Assembly: GCF_001641615.1 (NCBI RefSeq)
Contig: NZ_LRRU01000004.1
Location: forward strand, 248,001 to 312,000
Length of the DNA stretch: 64,000 bases
Origin: Pseudoalteromonas gelatinilytica
GTDB lineage: Bacteria > Pseudomonadota > Gammaproteobacteria > Enterobacterales > Alteromonadaceae
Direction: 5' to 3'
Position numbers and translations under genes: made by a program. The notes beneath the pieces were generated by a model. It was not told where the DNA came from and did not search any database. It saw only the letters and a list, made by a program, of their open reading frames with translations. Shown one piece after another: positions 18,020-27,285 of this stretch (position 1 is its first letter; each line of letters opens with the position of its first letter).

Positions 18020-18775
18020 ATGCTGTTTCGCTCATTACTGATTGCTACCCTGCTTTGTTTCATCAGTTGTGCAACGGCTGCGAAAACACTGACCTTTATC
18101 GCTGAAGATCTTCCTCCTTACCATTTTAAAAACCAACAAGGCGAAGCCGATGGTGCACTTGTTGAAGTAGTAAAAACCGCCTTAACACACGCAAACATCC
18201 CTAGCGAATTCGCAATTATGCCTATGGCGCGTGCTTTTCATGAGCTCGAAAACAATCCAAACATGTTAATGATTTCGCTACTAAAAAACTCAGCTCGCGA
18301 AAACCGCTTTCAGTGGTTAGCACAAACCTATTTTTCGGACGCTTACCTTGTTGACCTTACCAGCAAAAGCCACAATATAATTAGCTTGAAGCAAGCTCAG
18401 CAATACCGTGTCGCAACTATTCGAGGCTATTCAAGTGAACATTATTTGAAGCAAGCTGGATTTAATGAAGATAAAAACTTGGTGCTAGTCAGTCATTACC
18501 ATCAACTTTGGCAATTGCTTGAAAAAGAGCGCATCGACTTTGTACTGACCAACACCCTAACCTTGCAAAACGAACTGGCATTATCTGGGGTTGATCCGAG
18601 TGACATTCATAAAAGCCTGCACTTAGATGACTTTCCTTCAGGTCTTTATTTAGCTGCAAATCTTAATTTAGATAAACAACTCGCAGCGCAATTAAGTAAC
18701 GCGATTGAAGCGTTGAAGCAAAGTGGCCAATACCAAGCAATTTTACAAAAATGGCAGTTGCCTTTACCCAAATAA
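18020..18775 (+). CDS. Periplasmic solute-binding protein (family 3 type)
   Basis: 251 residues with a signal peptide (cleavage near ATAA) and the bacterial extracellular solute-binding family 3 fold: KTLTFIAEDLPPYHF at the start, GALVEVVKTAL, then SGQYQAILQKWQL at the end. No ABC permease or ATPase gene is near; instead a histidine kinase starts 4 bases after the stop. A role as a ligand sensor that feeds the kinase is therefore plausible, as is plain amino-acid binding. AAAGGA lies well placed before the ATG. Confidence 0.85.
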   Translation: MLFRSLLIATLLCFISCATAAKTLTFIAEDLPPYHFKNQQGEADGALVEVVKTALTHANIPSEFAIMPMARAFHELENNPNMLMISLLKNSARENRFQWLAQTYFSDAYLVDLTSKSHNIISLKQAQQYRVATIRGYSSEHYLKQAGFNEDKNLVLVSHYHQLWQLLEKERIDFVLTNTLTLQNELALSGVDPSDIHKSLHLDDFPSGLYLAANLNLDKQLAAQLSNAIEALKQSGQYQAILQKWQLPLPK

Positions 18776-18779
18776 AAAA

Positions 18780-20996
18780 ATGAAAAATACTCCATTATTT
18801 TACAAAAGCTTAGCTTTAGCTTGTGCACTTAGCTGTTTATCGCTCAGCGCCTTTGCAATAACCTCTGAACAAGCGTTAGAAAAGCTAAACGAAGCACAAT
18901 CGTTACGTAACAGTAACCCAAACCAAGCCACTGAAATATTTGAGCAGTTAACTAACGACTCAACCCTTGTCAATGAGCCTAACATCATACAAGAGGCATT
19001 CGAATCGCTGGCATTTATGAATGTCAGCAGTGGTGATTATGATCAAGCACTGAGCTATGCAGAGCAGCTACTGGAGTACGGGCAAAAGCAAAGTAATCAG
19101 GCTATCGCAGTACGAGCGATACTTATTCAGGGCTACGCACAAGGTAGAAAAAGTAACTTTCTAACAGCAGAGCAGCACTACCGAGATGCATTATCTATTG
19201 CCAAACAGATAAAAGATTCAGTGCTAATTGCTCAGTCTTATGAGCGATTAGCAGCCATTTTACGCTGGCAAGATAAATACATAGCCGCCCTTAATGAGGC
19301 ACAAAAGTCTGTTAATATCTTACATGAATTTGATGATGACAAATCGTATGCATCGGCATTACTAAATCTAGGAATAATCGAAGCCATTATTGGCGATCAC
19401 AATGCGGCGCTTGCAAGTTTAACTCAATCATTTTCTTTGCATCAAAAGCTTGATGACAAAAAAGGCATAGCCGATTCGCTTTACGAAATTGGCGAAGTTT
19501 ACCGCCGTATGGGCGACAGTGCTCAATCGTTAAAGCACTTTAAAATGTCTCACGTGTTAGATTTAGAAATTGGCTCTAAAGTCGACATCGGTAACAGTGC
19601 CATGAAAGTTGGCTATGCTGCGCTAAAACAAGGTGAACTTGCTACAGCCACAGACTACGCAGAAAAGTCGATTAGCTATTATCAGCAATCATCTTCAAAC
19701 ACTGGGCTATGTCGCTCGTACGATTTAATGGCGTTAATTGCTTTAAAACAAAATAACATAAGTGAAGCGCAAGCCTATATCAACCGCGCTTTGGCAATCG
19801 CTACTGACTATAATTTTCGCTCACACTTGGTATCTTTAGGGATCACCCAAACACGTATCAATCAAGCCCTGGATGATCACGCTGAAGCAATTAAAACCGC
19901 AGAGCAGGCTTTAAAACAGGCTGATGAGCTGCAAGATGTTGAAGATCAAATTAGCTTAAATAAGTTACTCACTGACTCTTACCTTGCTTTACAACTGTAT
20001 AAACAAGCATTTGAATCGCAAAACCGCTATCAAACCCTTGAGGATAATACAGGTAAAAATCAGCACGACTTAACCGTGGCCGCGATGCAAAGCCAAGTAG
20101 CTTTTATGCGAAATCAGCAAGAAATCAACCAATTGAGTGCTGAAAAGCAAATTCAAGCGGCTCAACTAAGCGAAAGTGAATGGCAATTCAAAGCGTGGTT
20201 ACTGGGCTTAAGCTGCGTGATTTTGCTGATATCTGGCTTTGGTTACCGCTCATTTAAAAAGCGTAAGCTTGCCAGTGAACGAGCCCAGCTACTCCAAGAA
20301 GTCGTTGATAAAAAGAACCGCTTACTAGCCGATGTGTCTCATGAAATTCGCACGCCACTCACAGCACTACAATTGCAAGTTGAAGCATTGCAATACAATA
20401 TCGCCAAAGACGTAGATGCCTCTTACGATGCCATTAATCGAAAACTTACCGATATCAATGTACTGATCCGTGATATCCATCAACTAGCACAAGCTGACTC
20501 CGATAGCCTATATCTGAACTTAAAACCCTATTTACTGGCTGATGTAATATCCCTTTGGCAGCAAGACTTTACTGCTTTTGTAGAAAACAAAGGTTTTGAA
20601 TTTACCAGTAACATTCGCGTTGCTGCTGATATCAAGGTGACATGGGATATCGATAAAATTAAGCAAGTACTGACGAACCTTTTATCAAACAGTACTTTTT
20701 ATACTGATAAACCCGGCAAAATTAAATTTATAGCAATGGCCTCAGAGCAGAGTATTACTTTTAGTATTGAAGATACCCCACCCGGCGTTACCAATAATCA
20801 GTTAGTTGAAATATTCGAACGTTTATACCGCGTTGATAAGTCGCGCAGCCGCCAAACGGGTGGCTCAGGCCTTGGACTGGCGGTTTGTAAAAGCCTGATA
20901 GAAACACACAAAGGCACTATTAAAGCTGAGCATAGTGAGCTAGGTGGCGTTAAGATCCTCATTTGCTTACCGCTTATTAGTGAACAACAGGTTTAA
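18780..20996 (+). CDS. TPR-containing sensor histidine kinase
   Basis: 738 residues with a start at 18780, 4 bases after the binding-protein gene and without its own clear ribosome-binding site, suggesting coupling. Order: signal peptide (to about residue 26), six or more TPR repeats (about 30-440, periplasmic), one membrane helix (about 480-500), coiled-coil linker, HisKA with phospho-acceptor His521 in VSHEIRTPL, and an ATPase domain with NLLSNST and GGSGLGLAVCKSL. The N-box asparagines are kept, so it should be active. No response regulator is adjacent, making it an orphan kinase. Its likely partner in sensing is the upstream periplasmic protein. Confidence 0.88.
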   Translation: MKNTPLFYKSLALACALSCLSLSAFAITSEQALEKLNEAQSLRNSNPNQATEIFEQLTNDSTLVNEPNIIQEAFESLAFMNVSSGDYDQALSYAEQLLEYGQKQSNQAIAVRAILIQGYAQGRKSNFLTAEQHYRDALSIAKQIKDSVLIAQSYERLAAILRWQDKYIAALNEAQKSVNILHEFDDDKSYASALLNLGIIEAIIGDHNAALASLTQSFSLHQKLDDKKGIADSLYEIGEVYRRMGDSAQSLKHFKMSHVLDLEIGSKVDIGNSAMKVGYAALKQGELATATDYAEKSISYYQQSSSNTGLCRSYDLMALIALKQNNISEAQAYINRALAIATDYNFRSHLVSLGITQTRINQALDDHAEAIKTAEQALKQADELQDVEDQISLNKLLTDSYLALQLYKQAFESQNRYQTLEDNTGKNQHDLTVAAMQSQVAFMRNQQEINQLSAEKQIQAAQLSESEWQFKAWLLGLSCVILLISGFGYRSFKKRKLASERAQLLQEVVDKKNRLLADVSHEIRTPLTALQLQVEALQYNIAKDVDASYDAINRKLTDINVLIRDIHQLAQADSDSLYLNLKPYLLADVISLWQQDFTAFVENKGFEFTSNIRVAADIKVTWDIDKIKQVLTNLLSNSTFYTDKPGKIKFIAMASEQSITFSIEDTPPGVTNNQLVEIFERLYRVDKSRSRQTGGSGLGLAVCKSLIETHKGTIKAEHSELGGVKILICLPLISEQQV

Positions 20997-21015
20997 TTAG
21001 CACCACGATTCCCTA

Positions 21016-21040
21016 AAATCGCCCCTAAACAGGGCGATTT
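21016..21040 (+). terminator. Terminator hairpin after kinase
   Basis: AAATCGCCC (21016-21024), loop CTAAACA, GGGCGATTT (21032-21040). The 9-bp stem is strong; the following T-run is short. Confidence 0.65.
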
Positions 21041-21156
21041 CACGACATTTAGCCCAATTAATGCCGACCAAGGTCGCATATTATTTAATCAAAAACCGCC
21101 CTATATTTTTTAGTACGTTGTACAAATCTCTCACTAAAAAGTATAGGAGCCTCACA

Positions 21157-23040
21157 ATGGCGGGCGAATATCAACAACAATATCAACAGTTCCAGCGCGC
21201 TCCGGGTCAGTTTTGGCTTGAGCAAAGTAAACGAATTCCTTGGTTTAAAGAGCCAAGTGCCCCTTATCAATATGACGATAATGATTTTTACCATTGGTTT
21301 GCCGATGGTCAGTTAAACACTTGTTACTTAGCCCTCGATCAACATGTCGAAGCAGGCTATGGCGACCAAACTGCACTGATTTACGACTCCCCTGTTACCA
21401 ATACCAAACAACAATACACTTATGGCGAGTTACAAACTCAAGTTGCTAAATTTGCAGGACTCATGCAATCCCTTGGCGTAAGCAAAGGTGACCGCGTAGT
21501 CATTTATATGCCAATGATCCCACAAGCGGTTATTGGTATGCTGGCGTGTGCGCGCCTTGGTGCCATTCACTCCGTTGTATTTGGTGGTTTTGCACCGCAC
21601 GAACTCGCGGTGCGTATTGATGATGCAAAGCCTAAGCTTGTGCTTACTGCGTCTTGCGGGGTCGAAATCAATCATGTGATTGAATATAAACCACTGCTTG
21701 ATGAAGCACTCGAAAATGCCAAGCATGCTGTTGAACACTGTATTGTATTTCAGCGTGAACAAGCCATTGCCGAGATGCAAGATGGCCGAGACATCGATTG
21801 GCAATCAGCCTCTGATACAGCAAGTGCAGTCGATGCAGTGCCTGTTGCAGGCGACGACCCGCTTTACATTCTTTACACATCAGGCACCACAGGCACACCT
21901 AAAGGAGTGGTTCGAGAAAACGGTGGTCACGCAGTTGCAATGCATTACAGCATGGAAACCGTGTATGGCATGAAGCCCGGCGAGGTATTTTGGGCGGCCT
22001 CTGATATTGGCTGGGTGGTTGGTCACTCATACATTGTTTATGCACCGCTCATTTATCGCTGTGCCAGTGTACTTTATGAAGGCAAACCCATTAGAACCCC
22101 AGATGCCAGTGCGTTTTGGCGTGTTGTAGAAGATTATAAAGTCACTGCTTTATTCAGTGCTCCTACTGCGTTTCGCGCAATTAAAAAAGAAGACCCTACC
22201 GCCGAGGGCTTTAAACAATACGATACCTCAAGTTTAAAACGTTTATTCTTGGCCGGTGAGCGCCTAGATCCACCCACTTATGAATGGCTAAAAGACAACA
22301 CCGGCTTGCCTGTACTCGACCACTGGTGGCAAACAGAAACAGGTTGGGCAATTGCGTGTAATCCAATTGGTATTGAACAACTTGCTACTAAGCCGGGTAG
22401 TTCGACGGTGCCAACACCGGGATTTGATGTACAAATTCTTGATATGAATGGTGAGCAGTGTGCAGCAAACGAAAGTGGCGCTGTGGTTATTAAACTACCT
22501 TTACCTCCTGGCTGTTTACCAACAATTTGGCAAAACAATGAACGCTTTCAAGCGGGCTACTTAAGCGAGTACCCGGGTTATTACCTTTCTGGTGATGGCG
22601 GCTATATTGATGACGATGGTTATCTATTTATTATGGGTCGTACCGACGATGTAATTAACGTTGCGGGTCATCGCTTATCAACCGGTGAAATGGAAGAAAT
22701 TGTAGCAGCCCACCCTGCTGTTGCTGAATGCGCAGTATTTGGTGTTAACGATGCACTCAAAGGGCAATTACCTATGGCGATGATAGTGCTCAAAGACGAT
22801 TACCTTGGCGATAGCAAAGAAGTCGAGCAACAGTTGATCCTATCGGTAAGAAATCAAATTGGCGCCATTGCCTGCCTGAAAAACATTTTGCATGTTGAGC
22901 GCCTCCCAAAAACCCGCTCAGGGAAAATACTCAGAAAGAATTTACGTCAATTGGTCGATGGTGAAGAACTACAAATTCCATCCACCATTGATGATGCAAG
23001 TATTTTTGATGAAATCAACCAACAACTTAACAATCGCTGA
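21157..23040 (+). CDS. prpE: Propionate-CoA ligase (propionyl-CoA synthetase)
   Basis: 627 residues. The ATG at 21157 is chosen because AGGAG (21145-21149) precedes it by 7 bases. It belongs to the acyl-adenylate-forming family: P-loop YTSGTTGTPKGV near residue 240, and HWWQTETGWAI near 389, the form seen in PrpE/ACSS3 and unlike the acetyl-CoA synthetase form. The C-terminal KTRSGKILRK carries the acetylatable lysine that controls these enzymes. It activates propionate (and less well acetate) to the CoA ester. The methylcitrate-cycle genes are not in this window. Confidence 0.88.
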   Translation: MAGEYQQQYQQFQRAPGQFWLEQSKRIPWFKEPSAPYQYDDNDFYHWFADGQLNTCYLALDQHVEAGYGDQTALIYDSPVTNTKQQYTYGELQTQVAKFAGLMQSLGVSKGDRVVIYMPMIPQAVIGMLACARLGAIHSVVFGGFAPHELAVRIDDAKPKLVLTASCGVEINHVIEYKPLLDEALENAKHAVEHCIVFQREQAIAEMQDGRDIDWQSASDTASAVDAVPVAGDDPLYILYTSGTTGTPKGVVRENGGHAVAMHYSMETVYGMKPGEVFWAASDIGWVVGHSYIVYAPLIYRCASVLYEGKPIRTPDASAFWRVVEDYKVTALFSAPTAFRAIKKEDPTAEGFKQYDTSSLKRLFLAGERLDPPTYEWLKDNTGLPVLDHWWQTETGWAIACNPIGIEQLATKPGSSTVPTPGFDVQILDMNGEQCAANESGAVVIKLPLPPGCLPTIWQNNERFQAGYLSEYPGYYLSGDGGYIDDDGYLFIMGRTDDVINVAGHRLSTGEMEEIVAAHPAVAECAVFGVNDALKGQLPMAMIVLKDDYLGDSKEVEQQLILSVRNQIGAIACLKNILHVERLPKTRSGKILRKNLRQLVDGEELQIPSTIDDASIFDEINQQLNNR

Positions 23041-23061
23041 TCAGCTTTTGTAATGTTACCC

Positions 23062-23083
23062 AAAGGCCTTGTTTAAGGCCTTT
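23062..23083 (+). terminator. Terminator after prpE
   Basis: AAAGGCCTT (23062-23070), loop GTTT, AAGGCCTTT (23075-23083), followed by a T-rich stretch. Confidence 0.75.
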
Positions 23084-23145
23084 ATTCGTTTTGGCCTATG
23101 GCTTGCAACTTTACATGTAAGTTAGCAAACGAAAAGGTGGTTAAC

Positions 23146-24813
23146 ATGGCTGTTATCGCAGGTTATATCCAATTCAATGAATTAGGCAAAACAGAATTTC
23201 ATTATATTAATCAAATAGCTGATGTATTTAATCGCTATAAAAAAGCAGATGTTCAGCGCTTTGATTGTGATAATGGAGCTATTTTTCACTATGACTTTGA
23301 TGCTTACCAACAAGCGAGTTGGTTGCAAACTGAGTCGCAAATTGCAACGCTGATTGGTCATCCTTTACTCAGCAGCTCGCGCAGTGATGATTTAAAAGCC
23401 ATGGCCAATACAGCTTCGCTCAACACCTGCTTACAGCAATGTGAAGGGGTTTTTAGCTTTTGCCAGTTTAATAGCCAATTAGGCAGCTTAGTACTTGCCA
23501 CCGACCCACTTGGCTTAAAACCATTTTACACCTTAAAAACGGCGCAAGGCTTACTGTTTTCAACCAACTTGGGGATATTTAAACAACTGAGTATTGAGCT
23601 TGAAAGCGATGCCGAAGCACTCACAGAACTTGCTGTGCTTGGTTACCCGCTATTAGATCACACGCCTTATAAAAACATTAAATGCTCATACCCAGGCGAA
23701 ATATTACGTTTTGATGCCAGCCACGGCGTGGTAAAGCAACGTTACTTTGATTGGGTCGCCCTTGCCAAACAAAACCGAGAGGTGACCGATGCAATTGAAG
23801 GCGTTACTCAGGCTTTTCGCAGTGTTGTAACAAAAGCGATGCACACCGATAAAAAAGTGCTGAGCACTCTGTCAGGTGGCCTTGATTCACGGTTAATTAA
23901 CTGCGAGCTCTTACGCCAAGGTGTTGAGCTTAAGTCGTTTAATTTTTCGCAATCAGATAGCCAAGATCTCTACTGCGCAAAACAATATGCTTCGCAAAAT
24001 GCCCTTAAACTTGAAGTTGTGCAAGTACGCGACACGCAAAAGCTCTCTGTTGAGCAGCGCCTTGGCAAATACTGGCGCAAAGCACATCACAATGAATATA
24101 AAACCGTTTCAAGACCACAAATTAGTTGGTCAGGTAATGGTGGCAGTGTTGGTTTAGGTGCCGTATTTTATGGCGACGCTATTTATGAGGCGGCAAAAGA
24201 AAACAATCTTGATAAGCTCATTCAAGCTTATTTAGATCAGCAGTACGCTTATTTGCCAAAGTCAGTGGTTCATAATGCGTCTATGCTGCAACAAAAACTA
24301 ATTGATAACCTAAAACTTAGTTTTAAACCCTTGGCTGAATTACCACTGGAAAAAGCATTCCAATTGTTTTTACTACTCAATGATCAACACCATCATTTAA
24401 GCATTCCGAACGAGCAAGTATGCGAATTTAAAATGGAGTTCTTCCATCCGTTTTATTCGTGGAAAGTACTGCAATATCCTCTAGCTGTCCCAGTTGAATA
24501 TGTACGTAAACACCGCTTTTATCAACGTTGGCTGAAAACCAGTTACCCACGAGCTATGCTTGCACCATGGCAAGCTTATCCGGGTCATATGCCTTGCCCT
24601 ATCAAGGTAAATTACCAATCACAGTGGCAGTTTAACAATAACAATCTGATGCGTTTTGGCGAGCTCTTTAAGCTGTGGTACGAGATCATGCGCTTTGATC
24701 GCCATCAATTGATCAAACGCAGTCACTTTACCGCGTTATGCTTATTACAATTAGCTCACTTAAAGAATGCCCAGCCAAATATACGCATTGCTCAGCGGTT
24801 CTGTCAGTGGTAA
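23146..24813 (+). CDS. Asparagine-synthase-like enzyme without glutaminase cysteine
   Basis: 555 residues, starting at 23146 after AAGGTGG (23134-23140). An N-terminal Ntn-hydrolase-like domain (about 1-195, with CEGVFSFCQFN and ATDPLGLKPFYT) precedes a synthetase domain whose ATP loop is SGGLDS (residues 243-248). The protein begins MAVIAG, so the N-terminal Cys needed to take ammonia from glutamine is missing. Such asparagine-synthase relatives may use free ammonia or form other amide bonds, as lasso-peptide cyclases and beta-lactam synthetases do. No precursor peptide, protease or tailoring gene is near, so the product is unknown. It is monocistronic, with terminators on both sides. Confidence 0.75.
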   Translation: MAVIAGYIQFNELGKTEFHYINQIADVFNRYKKADVQRFDCDNGAIFHYDFDAYQQASWLQTESQIATLIGHPLLSSSRSDDLKAMANTASLNTCLQQCEGVFSFCQFNSQLGSLVLATDPLGLKPFYTLKTAQGLLFSTNLGIFKQLSIELESDAEALTELAVLGYPLLDHTPYKNIKCSYPGEILRFDASHGVVKQRYFDWVALAKQNREVTDAIEGVTQAFRSVVTKAMHTDKKVLSTLSGGLDSRLINCELLRQGVELKSFNFSQSDSQDLYCAKQYASQNALKLEVVQVRDTQKLSVEQRLGKYWRKAHHNEYKTVSRPQISWSGNGGSVGLGAVFYGDAIYEAAKENNLDKLIQAYLDQQYAYLPKSVVHNASMLQQKLIDNLKLSFKPLAELPLEKAFQLFLLLNDQHHHLSIPNEQVCEFKMEFFHPFYSWKVLQYPLAVPVEYVRKHRFYQRWLKTSYPRAMLAPWQAYPGHMPCPIKVNYQSQWQFNNNNLMRFGELFKLWYEIMRFDRHQLIKRSHFTALCLLQLAHLKNAQPNIRIAQRFCQW

Positions 24814-24822
24814 TTGATAGTC

Positions 24823-24848
24823 ATAATGCCCTCATCTGAGGGCATTAT
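24823..24848. terminator. Terminator after asparagine-synthase-like gene
   Basis: ATAATGCCCTCA (24823-24834) and its exact complement (24837-24848): a 12-bp perfect arm pair, in practice with a 4-base loop. Confidence 0.75.
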
Positions 24849-24932
24849 TATGAAATACAAAAACTACTTTCTAAAAAATAATATTACAGGCTAGAATCAA
24901 GTCAGTTATTAATAATTTAAGCTGAGACTTTA

Positions 24933-25502
24933 ATGAGAAAATGGACACTTCCTCTACTGCCATTAATCGTATTAGCAGGCTGTACCTCAGTCAGTAAAGA
25001 TGAATGTTTACAAGCCAATTGGCATGGTATTGGTTATAAACATGGTGCAGATGGCACTGAGTATCGTGATGGCATCGATGCCTTATCACAATGCAGCGAA
25101 TATGGCGTAAGTGCCGATATTGCTGAATATAAAGTGGGATATGATCAAGGTCTGGCAGTGTATTGTGAGCCCGAAAATGGCTTTACCCTTGGTATGCAAG
25201 GCGCATCTTACAATGGTGTTTGTAATAGCACGGCGTTTCGTAAAGCATGGCAAGAAGGTAATGATAGGTACGAAGTACAACAAAGGCTGATATACATTGA
25301 TGACCGAATTGACGACATAGACCGTCGCCTAAAAGATATTCGTGCAGAGCTTAACAGCAATCAGCTTGATAATAGCCAGCAAAAAGCGCTATATCGAGAG
25401 CGTAAAGACTTAGAAAACGAGCGCAAAGACTTACGCAAAGAGCGCGCTTTACTTCCGCTTTTAAATAAATTGCCGAGTGTCGAAATATCAACCGAGTGGT
25501 GA
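24933..25502 (+). CDS. DUF2799 lipoprotein
   Basis: 189 residues with a lipobox (IVLAGC). The body has the DUF2799 pattern of repeated short glycine/tyrosine segments (WHGIGYKHGADG, YKVGYDQGLAVYC, FRKAWQEGNDRY). The last third is a highly charged helix with IDRRLKDIRAEL and ERKDLENERKDLRKERA, a likely coiled coil. The function of the family is unknown. The 3' end overlaps the convergent PAS-GGDEF gene by 15 bases. Confidence 0.85.
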   Translation: MRKWTLPLLPLIVLAGCTSVSKDECLQANWHGIGYKHGADGTEYRDGIDALSQCSEYGVSADIAEYKVGYDQGLAVYCEPENGFTLGMQGASYNGVCNSTAFRKAWQEGNDRYEVQQRLIYIDDRIDDIDRRLKDIRAELNSNQLDNSQQKALYRERKDLENERKDLRKERALLPLLNKLPSVEISTEW

Positions 25503-27170
25503 TGCTTTATGTTTAAGCTTCATCTTATACATTTGCTCGTCAGCTGTGGCGAGTAACTCTTTGGCGTTTTTACCATCTTCTGGGTAAAGCGCGATACCAA
25601 AACTAGCACTCACAGGCACTTTTGTTGCGTAGCGCTTTGCTACGCCTTCAACTGCTTTTTGGCAGCGTCCAGCAATGTCTTGGCAAACAGAGAGTTTTGC
25701 TAACGTTGGCAACACAATCACAAACTCATCGCCACCAATGCGCGCTAATATGTCTTTATCACGCAGCTGAAGTGAAAGCTGCTCACTGATTTCAAGAAGT
25801 AGATTATCGCCCTGCTCGTGACCAAAGGTATCGTTCACCAGTTTAAAGTTATCAAGGTCGACATAAATCAACGAAAACTGGTTACCTTCATTCGCCGCAT
25901 GATGAGAAAATGAATGTAACTGAATATCTAAACCTCGCCGATTTAACAGCTTAGTTAGAGGGTCTTGATTGACTAATTCGTCAAGCAGTTGGCGCTTTTC
26001 TACTGCCTGCGAAATATCATCAAATGCACCAATGTAATGACTCACTTGACCATGTTCGTCATACATGGCATCTATGGTTAACAACTCAGGAAAAACTTCA
26101 CCGGTTTTGCGCTTGTTCCATATTTCACCTTGCCAGCGCCCATTGTGTATTAAACTCTCCCACATCAACTCAAAGAACTCTGTGGGTTGCTGCTTAGCTG
26201 AAAGTATAGATGGGTTTTTATCAAGCACTTCTGCCTTACAAAAGCCTGTAATTTGCTCAAAAGCAGGGTTAACATCCACAATTTTAGGCTCAGAGGTGGT
26301 TATTAATATACCGCGGCTTGTTGTTGAGAAAACGGCTGTAAGCAGCTGTATTTTTTCGTTGCTTTTAACTTCTTCAGTGACATCTTCTGAATAACCATTC
26401 CACTCAACACTGCCATTAGCACGGGCAATAGGTGAGGATTTTCCTTCAACCCAAATCACACCTTTAGTTGGATGATTAACTCTATATACCTCATGCCAAT
26501 CGGATAATTCGACTCGCGATTTCTCAATGCTTTTAACGACTCGCTCTAAATCATCTGGGTGAATCGTTTGCATGATTAAATCTGCAGAATTTTTTATATC
26601 ATCTGCTGTGCAGCCATAAATCTTGAAGACTTTGGAGCTGGCAAAAGGAAAATATGCGGTGCCATCTTTTTCCACCACATACTGATAAACAAACCCCGGT
26701 AAGTTATCAGTAAACTTTTGCAATTTAGCATGTAAAAACTCAATTTCTCGCTCTTTTAACCACTGTTCAGTAATATCGATATGAACGCCTAGCATCCATT
26801 CAGGATTGCCATTTTCATCCCAACTTTGCACTTGGCCTTTATCGAGCACTTTAACCCAATGCCCTTGTTTGTGCTTCATTCGCGCTTCGCAAATATAACG
26901 CTTAGAGTCACCTTTAAAGTGAGCGTTTAATAGCTGTTCCGATTTTGATAGGTCGTCAGGGTGAGCAAAGCTGAGCCAAGTTTCTATTGAAACTGGCAAT
27001 AATTCTTGCAGTGTGTAACCGATAATATCGGCCCACTTATCATTGAAAATGGTTTCGCCTGTTTGTACATTCCAAAGCCAGACACCCGCATCCCCACTGT
27101 CGAGAATTAGCTGAGCAATGTCTAATCCAAGCTGCGATTTAATCGCATCATACCCTTCACTAAATGCCAT
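25488..27170 (-). CDS. Three-PAS diguanylate cyclase
   Basis: 560 residues, no membrane segment. Three PAS domains (about residues 20-135, 145-265 and 275-390; the first shows WLWNVQTGETIFNDKWADIIGY split by PAC-type ends) feed a GGDEF domain (about 400-555). The active site ARIGGDEFVIV is intact and an RxxD inhibitory site (RDKD) sits at the right distance before it, so it should be a feedback-inhibited cytosolic cyclic di-GMP synthase. The signal seen by the PAS domains is unknown; no cofactor ligand is obvious. It is monocistronic. Confidence 0.9.
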   Translation of the reverse strand: MAFSEGYDAIKSQLGLDIAQLILDSGDAGVWLWNVQTGETIFNDKWADIIGYTLQELLPVSIETWLSFAHPDDLSKSEQLLNAHFKGDSKRYICEARMKHKQGHWVKVLDKGQVQSWDENGNPEWMLGVHIDITEQWLKEREIEFLHAKLQKFTDNLPGFVYQYVVEKDGTAYFPFASSKVFKIYGCTADDIKNSADLIMQTIHPDDLERVVKSIEKSRVELSDWHEVYRVNHPTKGVIWVEGKSSPIARANGSVEWNGYSEDVTEEVKSNEKIQLLTAVFSTTSRGILITTSEPKIVDVNPAFEQITGFCKAEVLDKNPSILSAKQQPTEFFELMWESLIHNGRWQGEIWNKRKTGEVFPELLTIDAMYDEHGQVSHYIGAFDDISQAVEKRQLLDELVNQDPLTKLLNRRGLDIQLHSFSHHAANEGNQFSLIYVDLDNFKLVNDTFGHEQGDNLLLEISEQLSLQLRDKDILARIGGDEFVIVLPTLAKLSVCQDIAGRCQKAVEGVAKRYATKVPVSASFGIALYPEDGKNAKELLATADEQMYKMKLKHKASPLG

Positions 27171-27285
27171 AATTAGCCTTGTTAACTAGCTCACCCGAAA
27201 TAAAAGTAAGCCTTAATCATTATTTTAGTTAACAAAATAAAAAAACACTAAAAATCCGTGAAGAATATTGATCTAACGCAGGCTA

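Noticed and set aside
23098..23145. Upstream start of the asparagine-synthase-like gene giving MACNFTC
   Set aside because: It has no ribosome-binding site, and family members begin at the later residue block (MAVIAG here); AAGGTGG sits just before 23146.
23041..24932. Lasso-peptide cluster around the asparagine-synthase-like gene
   Set aside because: No precursor peptide, cysteine protease or dedicated ABC exporter is found on either side.
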